This document shows positions 37,018-46,873 of a stretch of 64,000 bases of DNA, one piece after another. The stretch lies in assembly GCA_003439945.1 (NCBI GenBank), contig QVRM01006001.1, positions 343,501 to 407,500 on the forward strand, given 5' to 3'. The DNA is from Dermanyssus gallinae (Eukaryota > Arthropoda > Arachnida > Mesostigmata > Dermanyssidae). The notes under the pieces were generated by a model, which searched no databases, had not been told where the DNA came from, and was given only the letters and a program-made list of their open reading frames with translations. How positions within the stretch are numbered: the stretch's first letter is position 1; each line of letters opens with the position of its first letter. The position numbers were made by a program, and so were the translations under genes.

Positions 37018-38484
37018 TCAGTAATGATAATAATAGTAATCATATTAATAACTAATGAAAACAACATCACTGTTTGCAGCATAAAAGGTGAAACTTGACC
37101 TGCAAATTGATTGTTCGTGTGCTGGCAGTTCGAGCGCACAAAGCCAAAGCACACGTGCGCGACGTAGATAGACAGAAACTTGAAACGGCTCGAGAATGAG
37201 ACAGGCAATCTGCTAATGGCTCAATAGCTTCAAATCCACCTGCACGGTACAATGGCAGTACCGGTACAAATATCCTTCGTCTGCGACTGCAGCGTTGTCG
37301 AAAGACCATCGTCGTGGTCGCAGCGGCCAGAATTCGTCGCCTTTCACGTCTCCGCGTCATTGTCATATTTGCACTTGGATACCGAATGGCAGAATTTGCT
37401 AGTTTTGTTTGCGTTTCGCTCGTATAGACTTTGAAATTGTGAAGTAGACACGCGTGAACAACATAATCGATTATAGCACGACAGGCTCTTACTTCTCTTA
37501 CTTCATGGTATCCTGGATTTATGCAGCACACCCTCTATACACTCGTAGTGACTGGCTTATCTAGTTCTGGAAGAAATTTACCTATGTGTCGCTTATCATA
37601 ACTACTGTTATTTCTTTCAATTAAGACAATTGACAGGTGTGAATGTGTACTACAGAGCATTCACATTCCCCGTACTTTCGTTTAGCCTGTTCCCACAATG
37701 GGAGCCGCATGCCCCCTGCAAACAGCCAAAGACATCATCTTCGAAACTATGCCTCTCGCCGGTCAACCGTGATTTATTCTTATTATTACTTGTACCTTAT
37801 TAGTAACCGAGAAACAAAATAAAGATAATAGTTCGAATGCGGCACTAGTCGAATACACAACAACGACATTACTAACAACAATGAACTTCACACGCTGCAA
37901 CAACACTTCGAATGCGCAACAATGACATTACTAACCACAACAACTATATCAATAACAACAACAGAATCGCGTCCCGCATTCAAGCTGTAAGAAAACCGTT
38001 CTAGCCGCTACCAGGTAGGTACCAGGTAGCTTAAGTACTAGCGGCAGTTGTCGTGGTTAGTAGCAGTAATTAGAAGATAATGATTTTCTACTCGTAGTGG
38101 AAGCCAGCCGCGCTAACCAATGTGGGCCGATAAAACGCACGATCGACACCCGCCGCCAACCGCCGTCTTGCGGGCTATATACAATACTATTCTTGTTTGG
38201 CTTGTAAAGGACGGAACCATAAAAACAATGCTACACCAACACTATATATATATATATATATATATCCAAAAAATCACATTAAAAGAGAAGGTAATTGAGC
38301 ACCGCCACCACTAACCTAGTAGATCGCTAATGGCACACAACAGCAGCGACGCGATCGACGCTATCGCTACACGCTTTAACTAACCAACCAACGAGGTCCG
38401 TGTCGGCGCAATGCCAAACTTAGTTGAGTCTCTTTGATAGTATGTCTCTTTGCTTACCTTCTTTCTCTTTCAGTAAACGTACAT

Positions 38485-38531
<47 letters not shown>

Positions 38532-38939
38532 TATATAACCTCACTCTCACTCGCGCGCTAAATCCTTGGTGATGACGAGCGAGGCGCTTTGGCAGAGCCT
38601 GGTAAAAGCTACGCGCGTACGATTCATTCAAAGCGGCCAAACACCGCGTGTACCGGCGCTCGTAAGCGCATGAAAATCCGCCCATTTTTTGATAGGCCCT
38701 AATCTAGATATGCCCGACAGCAGGTGGCGCTGGCTAGGACGAAGTAGCGTGATTAATAACAAAAACAACAACAAAACAACAACAACAATCGAAACAAGCA
38801 AAATAAGTGCAGCTTTCAGTTGGTAACGTACAACAGCTTCTTCCAGTCTCAATGTGTATGTGTGTCACATAGAACACATGGAAATGTCTGTAATGCTGCT
38901 AATGTTGTTGTTGCTGTCTAAAATGGAGGAATGACGTAC

Positions 38940-39043
38940 CCTTGATCGCGAAGCAGAGCGGGCGTTCGCTTTCTCTCGAGTTTCGTGACACTTTTGGTCC
39001 TCTTCAGCGGGTTGTTCTTGAATGACTTTTTCGAAAAAAAGCT
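38940..39043 (-). CDS. raskol: raskol/SynGAP-like RasGAP, basic RTKS exon
   Basis: This 104-base exon starts in phase 0 after the strong acceptor TGTGTGTCTTTTCAG and ends at CAAGG|GTACGT with two bases of a Gly codon, which the exon at 9335 completes. It encodes 34 residues, centred on KRTKSVTKLERKRT. The same place in SynGAP and DAB2IP has KRTKSQPKLDR, just upstream of the SRSHESLL motif, so the order is conserved. The segment is strongly basic and probably contributes to membrane or regulatory contacts, which is an inference. No other exon is needed between this one and the PH exon for the phases to agree, although one could exist. Exons further 5' are not secured in this window. Confidence 0.88.
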
Positions 39044-39272
39044 CTGAAAAGACACACAAAAGGCATACAATGATAGACAGTTAGCCCACTGATCTGTATC
39101 GCATAGATTAGCACATTGGCACAGCATGTCTGTCATGATTTTGCATACAATATTATGAAGCTTTTTCCTGACATCTTCGCAGCCAGCCTGAAAATCACTT
39201 TTCACAATGTGAAGAGATTTAAAGAAAGAGAAAATCCGAATGCGGGCAGCTGCAAATGACATTAGCTTGTCC

Positions 39273-39313
<41 letters not shown>

Positions 39314-40390
39314 GATAAAGAAACAGCTAGATATGTCAGTGAAACGCTCATTATTTACCTTGGATGAACTTACGGGCGTTTTGACAACATACGTAAGTTC
39401 GCGAAACTTTTCAAAGCTACAATGTTAGTTGAGAACTGAATAAATATTACCCACTCTATGCTTTTGGTTGTTAGTACCATCACACGGTCACATATTGTGG
39501 TTTAAAGGCAACCGCTTTCGGAAACGTAATTGTACTTCACTTAAGTTTTGAATGTAACGACTCTTCGATTCCAGAGAAGCGCTATTAAACTAACATGAGA
39601 ACAACATAGAACCAAGAACACACCACAGTCATTTTTTCCGGTTAGTAATTGAATTTCTAAAGGGCTTATGTGCGGCGGCACGCTGTCTTAATAGCTCCTG
39701 GTTATTTATGGATGAGTTTGACTCAGATTTTCATGCACACTGATATCGTTGGAGAAATGAGTGTCAATCATATGAAAGAAAAGTCATCCGGAGCATTTTG
39801 CACTGCGCGGTCAGAAGAGTTGATGCCCCAACCAACAATACGTTATAGTCTTCTTCAAACACTTTGTTGTAAACAACCTCCGTTCCCTGTCTATTCTTTA
39901 TTGTGCGACTCAAGCGATCTTTGAACACCGATCGACGTGAAACCACGATTACTCTTGAAAATATATCTGCCTTATGATATATATATATATATATATATAT
40001 ATAATAAAGGATCGACGCATCACGCCAAGCGTACTTAATTATCTTCTTTCTAAAAATGTAGATATTAAATTTCGCATGATAGCTGACTCTGTCCTTGTGT
40101 CTTTTTGGGAAATACAAATCAAAACATTAATCTATTATATATATTATATATAATTATATATACTTATATATATATATATATAGTTCGTTTTAAAGTTTAA
40201 CTTATGCGTAATCATTAATGCATACCCCATTTATGAAGGCGAATCGGCAAGTTCAAATACTTTGAATTTCGCCGCCACACCGAAACACCCAACAGCTCGG
40301 GTCTGTTTGGCTTAGAAGCCCCATCATACAACAATAACAACCACAGCAGCAGCAGCAACAACCATAACCTTAGCAGCAGCAACAGCAGCT

Positions 40391-40558
40391 GTTGCTGTTG
40401 TTGCTGATGGCGGGGACGATGCTGCTAGTACAGTAGTTTCAACAAAGCCTCAACGCTCTGTCGATCCGATTCTACATACGGTCATGAATGCACGAGCGCG
40501 TGGAGCAGATGAGTACACAGCCGGATCTCTCTTTTGCTAGCAAATGTCATCCCTCTGC
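40391..40558 (+). repeat. dispersed repeat, copy 2
   Basis: This copy matches 30505-30670 in order and orientation, including GCCTCAACGCTCTGTCGAT, GGTCATGAATGCACGAGCGC and TGTCATCCCTCTG. It carries scattered substitutions and small gaps. Confidence 0.85.
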
Positions 40559-40883
40559 GCTATTCAGATTCGTCCTCGTGTCGGAGAGCTCATCGCAGTA
40601 GTAATCGTGGTGTCGCCCCTATATATATATATATATATATATACATATACGAGAACTAATCGACAAATTTTAGTACTTTGAATTATAAAAATTGAACTGA
40701 CGCCACCAATGTCTTAAAATGTTTCAAAGAGTACCATAGAGGGTGGCACAGTTGCATTGCAGCGAGCGAAAGCGATTTTAAAGGGAATAAAAACACCTTT
40801 GAACATGAAATAAATATTCTATTTTGATAAGTGTCTATCAGAACTTTTCGATCCGCGTCTCTATATATATATATATATATATT

Positions 40884-41008
40884 CTTTATTCAATGCAATC
40901 AATCATTAACGGTGGAAAAATGCCTATTGATTGTTATATATATATATATATATAAATATACGTTCGCAGGGACCCAAATGTCATGTTCCGATCGTGAATG
41001 ATTTATTA
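40884..41008. repeat. (TA)n-linked module, inverted pair
   Basis: TTTATTCAATGCAATCAATC followed by GGTGGAAAAATG at 40884-40921 matches the forward module at 32031. At 40962-41008 the reverse complement of the same module appears (CGCAGGGACCCAAATGTCAT, GTTCCGATCGTGAATGATT). A (TA)n array separates them. Confidence 0.75.
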
Positions 41009-41049
41009 TATTAAATAATTGAGTTGTCTTCTATATATAAATTAAACAA

Positions 41050-41092
<43 letters not shown>

Positions 41093-42908
41093 TATACATA
41101 TATATACATATATATAACATATATATAAACATATATGGAACTATCTCTTGCGTTAGTTCGAGTACGTACTCGAAACCTGCGGTCGAAGCGGGAAAAGTAT
41201 CCCTCGGCGGTCACTGGACCCGACCCCATGTCGTTCGTTCGACTGCGTTCTTCACCACGACAGAAGCTCACCCCACCAGCGGCCAGATTTCAAAGGCCAG
41301 CCAGCCACAGGTCGAAACATGCATCCAGCATATAGCACTCGTGCGTACAGCATTAGCACCGCGTAGCCCACCACGCTGCCCAAACACATAAACACCACGC
41401 TGCCAAGTCGAGGCACGCTGACGGCACGCAGAACATTCGGCACGCGAACGAACGGACGAAAGAAACACGCTCGCGATTGTAGTCGCCCCGTAGCACGGCG
41501 AGCAACAGGCGATGAGTGAGTCAGTGAGCCAATCAATCAATCAATCGATTGATCAATTAATGAATCGACAATCATTCACCTGCGTATGTGCTATCGTGAC
41601 GATAGTGATATCCTGATTTTCTGTCACGTCGCATAACAAACTACGATGCTTCGTTGCTTCCTCGGCTTGTATCCACATTCCACCATTAGTACAATGCAGA
41701 TGTCTGATTAGTCCATAGGGCTGGCTATAAGCTCGCTCGGTGATCAATTCGCCGCCGCCGATAGAGGACAGCGAGGCAGCGAGCAATTCGGCATGGCGAA
41801 GTACGCAACAAAAACAACACGTAGGAGCTTGTTGAGCTTGTCGTTGAATCAAAAACGCGGACACATCTTCTTCATCTATCCACCATCCTCCACCACCACA
41901 GAGGTGACTCGGACATGAATGAGTTGCCACAACTAACACAGCGTGTTTGCTCAACTAAAGTCTACGGCCACTTGTTGCCGTTATTCTGCCGGACACGGCA
42001 GTCGGGGACACAGGTGTCGACGCGCACGGATCCAACCTAGAGCGGAAAATTAAACACAATATTCTATCTAAGCACAGTTCTGCCAATGACAGCGCGCGTC
42101 TATTTGTCGTCATTGTTGTTGTTGTTGTTGTTGTTGTGGTATCACTGTTGTTATTGCTGCTGCTGCTTGCTTCGTTTCAGCTACTCCTATTGCGTTTGTT
42201 ATTGATTGCGCTGTTATTGTTGTTGTTGTTGCTGCTGTTGTTGTAGTTGTCGTATTATCCTGCCCATACCCCATAATCCCATTTCCCATATCGGCACTGA
42301 TCACTGACAGATGGCCGGCCGCTAACAGCTTGCGCTACTCAGAACTGGCAGCTCACTGAGGCAGAACACAGCAAAAGCGCGGCAACACGTGGGGACGTGT
42401 ACGACGTGAGATTAGGCGGCGAAGGCATTAAGTAAAAAACTACTCCTACACTTGCTACCATCGTTTGCCATCACCACACGGAGGACGTCACAATAAAAAT
42501 CATCACCAGGGTGCTCATCATCGTCGTCGTCGTCGTTGTTGTCGCAGGTACCCCATATCAGAAGTAGAGAACTCAGGAAGGCTTCAGAAGTTAAGTTGGC
42601 CAAGAATAAATGTGAAGACGTTCAAAGTCTAACTTCTCTTTCTCTCTCTCCCCAGCTCTCTCTCTCTATATATATGTGTGTGTTTCTAATTTTGATGTGT
42701 CTATGTGTATGCATGCGTCTGTGTACGATCACACATATGCTGTAGTATATGAATGTATATTCGATATTTAACCGTCCGCCGCTGCCTGCCCGCTGCTGTA
42801 AACTCGACCCACGACTGAACGATACGTAGTAAGGGGCGAGTTTAACGTACTCAAAAAACGTACTCATCTCATGTCTGAGCCGGTTAAGGCGGCGTGCTGA
42901 GTTCCTCG

Positions 42909-42936
42909 TCGACAACGCCGCGATCGGCGTTGTCGA
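42909..42936. repeat. perfect 12-bp hairpin
   Basis: TCGACAACGCCG, a four-base loop (CGAT) and the exact reverse complement. It is GC-rich and surrounded by unique sequence. Confidence 0.9.
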
Positions 42937-43948
42937 GTGGGATTAACTTGAATTGCTGTCTAACAGACTAATGGTGATCACCTGGCCACTGGACATCATC
43001 AACTACGTACTACTGCGCAGCGACACGCGACGCGCAAAAACGTGACGCAGCCGAGCAACAAGTCCGTAAGCTCTGTACGATCACAAATAGAACAGAACAG
43101 AAATAGCGAATCATCATGCCGAGGCCTCGGCGCCGCCGGCGGCAACAACACAAGCGAGCCGTACCTGCATAACTGCCGTTTCGAAGTATAAATATTGTAA
43201 TATAACAATGAATCGTGCGATTTTTACTACTAACAATAATGATACTACTAATAAGAATCGAGCAGCGCCACATAACGACAACAGAAAGAACAATCAACAA
43301 TTAGTCAAAAGCACAAGACAACGGCAAAACATGACGTCTCATCCGCTGTCACTGTCATAATAATGCTGATCGTCTGCGCATAAATCTCTCTCTTTTGCTT
43401 GCCCGCCTTTGTCGGCCTAGACAACTGGTTAAACTGCTCGCTAACCAGCTAATCGACCGGACTGGCTCAATCGACGAACCGCTGGCTGGTTACACAGGCG
43501 ACTTTTCCTTACTTAGATTAAATTAGCTAAAATCGGCACAGCAGCCGGATATGCGCTGTTATGTCGTTGTTGTTGTGCCTGTTGTTTTTGTTGTTGCTGT
43601 TGTTGTTATTATAGTTTCCTCTCTTGTTGTTGTTGTTATTGTAGTTTTCTCTCTTGTTGTTGTTGTTGGTGGTGGTGGTGGTGTTTCCACCCTAGTGTTT
43701 GCTCAAAGAAACTTCGCCATCGTTGTCGATGCTGCGTTTGTTGCTAATGCTGATCTTGCGGCCTGCCACCGTTAACCAGTATCTAAGCTGGTGCGACCTT
43801 TGCCCGTCAAAGGTGATGATCCTGCCAGGTGACTGAAGTCCAAACCCTTTCGACTTCGACGACAACGACGACGACGGCGCTTCACCAACGAACAAACCTC
43901 GATCGTCGCCTAACGAATGCCTCATTTAAAAATAACTCTCCCCAACAT

Positions 43949-44006
<58 letters not shown>

Positions 44007-44773
44007 GTTTACGCACAGAGGCTCACAACGTGGCCAACTCGCACTTTCACCGGAACAGCAACTGCAGAAACCAATGCAAAGCAGCACAACCCGAACACGC
44101 AACTGTCGACGTGAACGGACACCAAATAACATTGCAGCAATGACCGAGGCACAGCAAGAACAACTCCGCCGCCGTAGAACTTGTCGGCACTATATATATA
44201 TATATATATTCATATGTATATATAGATAAAAATGTATATATAAATATGTACATGGCTAAGTCTCGTAGGCCACCCAGCAGCAACACAGTAACGTGAGTAG
44301 CGTGCGCCAGAAGCAATAGCTGCAGCAACAGCAGCAGCAGCAGCAGCCCGAACAACACAAACACGACGCACGGGCGAACTACCAGCGAACAACTGTGAAC
44401 ATCTGATGATATACTCTCGTGTCGCGGTTATCACGTCGTCTCTGCCACTGAGCTCGACCACAACTGCCGCCACGTTGCCATTGCAAACGTCGTCCGTGTT
44501 GTTACCATTGACTGCTGCATCCATTGTTGTTGCGGTTGTCGTTGTTGTTGTTGTCGTCGTCGTCGTCGCCGCCGTTTCTGTCACTGCTGCTGTTGTTGTT
44601 GTTGTTGTTGTAGGCGGACTGACGGTGGAGCGATGGTGGTGAAGACAAAACCACGTCAATGTGAGGGACGCAGCGTTGGTGTTACTACTGTTGCTATTGC
44701 TATTGTTGTTGTTGCTGTTGTTGTCGTCAAGTCGAACCAAACGGATGACCTACGCATGGCCAGAGGCCATGCT

Positions 44774-45005
44774 GTTGTTGTTGTTGTTGTTGTTGCTGCT
44801 GCTGCTGCTTGTTCTTGTTTTTACCGATCTGTGTTGTGACTGAAGATTTTGTTGTTGTTGTTGTTGCTGTTGTTGTCGTCGCCGTGGATAATCTTGTCGC
44901 TGTTGTTGTTGCTGCTGCTGCTGCTTGTTCTTGTTTTTACCGATCTATGTTGTGACTGATGATTTGTTGTATGTTGTTGTTGTCGTCGGCGTGGATAGTT
45001 TTGTT
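44774..45005. repeat. tandem duplication with TTG/CTG tracts
   Basis: A unit of about 107-116 bases is present twice. It includes GCTTGTTCTTGTTTTTACCG, ATCTGTGTTGTGACTGA and GTCGTCGCCGTGGATA. The copies differ by a few substitutions and by TTG tract length. Confidence 0.9.
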
Positions 45006-45249
45006 GTTGTTACTCTCGTTGATTCGGCGCTTGTCACCGTTCTTTCGGTCTGTCTGTCTGTCCGCCCGTATCTCTCTGTCGGTGTCTGTTGGTCGAGGCG
45101 GCTGGTCTGGTCTGGTCTGCCGCCCGCGCTCGCATCCGACTGCGCCGACAATCGGACGAATAGACAGATGGCGATGATGACAATGATGACAATGATGCCC
45201 ATTTGACGGCTGACGCTGACTTCGTTAGCGGTCATAAAGTGGCAGTTGC

Positions 45250-45540
45250 TTAGGTTGTTGTTGTTGCTGTTGTTGTTGTTGTTGCTGCAGTAGTTATTGT
45301 TGCTGTTGCTGCTGCTGCAGTACTAGTAGTAGTAGTAAAAGTAGTTGTTGTTGTTGCTGCAGTATTTATTATTATTGTTGTTGTTGTTGCTGCAGTTGTT
45401 GTTGTTGCTGCAGTAGTTATTGTTGTTGTTGTTGTTGTTGCTGCTGTTTCTGTTGCTGCTGTGGTATTTATTGTTGTTTTTGTTGTTGTTGCTGCTGCTG
45501 CAGTATTTATTGTTGTTGTTGTTGTTGCTGCTGTTGTGGT
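45250..45540. repeat. TTG/CTG trinucleotide tract
   Basis: Almost continuous TTG and CTG triplets are interrupted by CTGCAGTAGTTATTG and CTGCAGTATTTATTG motifs, suggesting higher-order duplication of a roughly 50-base unit. The open frames through it are artefacts. Confidence 0.9.
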
Positions 45541-45984
45541 GATACCGTGTTTCTCCTCTATGTCCTTTGGCCCTTTTTGGCCCCTGCAGAATCGTTTGCA
45601 AAACGCACAAATAAATCCACCTATTTGAACGCCTCTGCAACGGCAGCAGCAGCAGCAGCAGAAGCCGCAACATCTGGCGGCGTCCGCTTGCCTCAACGCG
45701 ACCCGTCGGCGCCACTACCGTCGTAGTCTTTCTCTCGTCGGGTCGTCGTCGTCCATGGTGGTTATAGTGACGTTATGACGTACTACAGCTGGTCCAACAG
45801 CCAGCCTGTTTGACCAGCCAGCGTGCGTAACTTTCACGCAGTTCTCGCACACCACCACCACCACCACAACAACAACAACAACAACAACCAACAAACATAG
45901 AGCGACCAAACGGCGAACAGTCCAACCGACACATAGAGTCGCCCGTAACCGACCGACAACGGTCGCGATCTGGTTAGAGTCGCG

Positions 45985-46320
45985 GTGGTTGGTGAGCCAG
46001 TGGTCGGGTGGTCGCATCCAAAAACGCCCGCCAAAGCATCGCGTTGCTCGGGCGGCGAAAAACGTCCGCCAAATCGCCACGCACAGCGGTCGCCGCCCGT
46101 TTGCTGCCCGTCAGCTAAGATGCCAGGACGACGACGACCATCGATACCAGCACCGCCACCACCACCACCACCACCATCGCCGCCCATGGGTCGTGTGCCC
46201 GTCGCGCAGCGCGAGCCCCGTGGCCGCCCCCGCTGCTGCGGCGGCGGCGGCGGCTGCTGCTGCTGTGACGCCCGCGCTTGATGGTGATTCGTCATCCACA
46301 CAGCGGCCGCCCGTCATCAT
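45985..46320 (-). other. GC-rich island, possible coding or promoter segment
   Basis: This is the most GC-rich stretch of the window. One minus-strand frame from an ATG at about 46194 reads MGGDGGGGGGGGAGIDGRR and stays open for over 80 codons. The plus strand in another frame gives a poly-Pro stretch. The repeats (CCA and GGC triplets) explain part of the openness, so I cannot decide between a 5' exon, a promoter island or a repeat. Confidence 0.25.
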
Positions 46321-46391
46321 TCATCATCGTCATCAATATCACCATCACCATGATCAACATCATCGTCATCCGAATAAATGGCTGTACTAAC

Positions 46392-46495
46392 TGGCTGGTG
46401 GACGATCGTAGCTGATGCTGCTGGTGCTGCCTCTGCAGCTCATCCGTGAAAGAGGCTTGTTCTCTTCGTAGCCGTGGGTTCCTTCGTCGTCGGTA
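46392..46495 (-). CDS. candidate upstream exon, possibly RasGAP N-terminal
   Basis: The minus strand between a plausible acceptor (GGCGAATTAAG at 46496) and a plausible donor (CCA|GTTAGT at 46392/46391) reads without stops. It gives EGTHGYEENKPLSR and then MSCRGSTSSISYDRPPA. The Ser/Arg-rich text ending in YDRP looks like real protein and recalls the N-terminal part of the SynGAP/raskol family, but I cannot align it securely. The exon ends one base into a codon, whereas the exon at 39043 starts in phase 0, so at least one more exon would be needed between them. An alternative acceptor at 46519 (CTGCTGCAG) would lengthen it in the same frame. Confidence 0.35.
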
Positions 46496-46688
46496 CTTAA
46501 TTCGCCAGCCAGCAGCAGCTGCAGCAGCAGAAAAATCCGGCCTCTCCACAATGAACACGGTAACACGCCAACAATGATGGTGGTTCTGACGGCACCAACA
46601 GCAACGACAACAACATGCTATCACTACAACTACTACTACTACTACTACCGCTACAACTTCTTTTTATTTTTATTTTATTTTTTTAGGA

Positions 46689-46873
46689 TTTTCCGTAAGG
46701 CTAATGCCCGTGTACGGTTTTTTCATGTCATGGCTAATTTTTTTAATCCACTTCGGCATTTACCTTGTCTAAATTGAAAACCATGCAAACCAATTAAGAG
46801 TGGCCGGTCTGAGTCTCGAACCCAGTCCTCCCGAATGCAAGGCAAGGCTTTACCACTAAGCCATATTGCTCGG
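46689..46873 (-). mobile_element. SINE family B, near full-length
   Basis: Read on the minus strand, a tRNA-like head has an A box (ATGGCTTAGTGG) and a B box (GGGTTCGAGACTC), followed by the CGGCCACTC, AATTTAGACAAGGTAAATGC and CATGACATGAAAAA body, and ends in a TACACGGGCA stretch and an A-rich tail. It is about 85% similar by eye to the copy at 55663-55846. Confidence 0.8.

Larger units (their letters stand above)
9336..38939 (-). other. 29.6-kb repeat-rich intron of the RasGAP gene
   Basis: The intron runs from donor CAAGG|GTACGT at 38939 to acceptor ACTTACAG at 9336, and the flanking phases agree. It is packed with CAA/TTG-type triplet arrays of both orientations (about 11.46-16.2 kb, 18.6-21.8 kb, 34.9-35.15 kb), (TA)n, (TAA)n, (GA)n and poly-G runs, at least five SINE-like copies and two LINE 3' ends. 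The stretches 9.6-11.4, 25.3-26.4, 27.0-29.4 and 37.1-38.9 kb are mostly unique and show no coding pattern I trust. An extra or alternative exon inside cannot be excluded. Confidence 0.75.
39044..46391. other. upstream or intronic sequence, no firm gene
   Basis: Contents are (TA)n arrays (39.28, 39.98, 40.62, 40.86, 41.05-41.13, 43.96-44.00, 44.19 kb), dispersed repeats at 40.39 and 40.88 kb, a hairpin at 42.91 kb and TTG-rich tracts at 42.12-42.25, 43.56-43.68, 44.52-45.0 and 45.25-45.54 kb. Minus-strand open stretches at 41.55-41.95, 42.83-42.90 and 43.70-43.92 kb look somewhat coding but lack a recognisable domain or a consistent acceptor and donor pair. Confidence 0.6.

Noticed and set aside
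42536..42745. Plus-strand acceptor-like GTCGCAG followed by HIRSRELRKASEVKLAK
   Set aside because: The frame soon runs into a (CT)n and (TA)n microsatellite and no donor or partner exon is apparent.
43692..43925. Minus-strand frame GEAPSSSLSSKSKGFGLQSP as a missing RasGAP exon
   Set aside because: Composition is suggestive, but no acceptor and donor pair gives the phase needed to link 46392 with 39043, and there is no family motif.
45985..46281. Proline-rich plus-strand open frame
   Set aside because: Openness comes from CCA and GGC triplets; two other frames over the same bases are also open.
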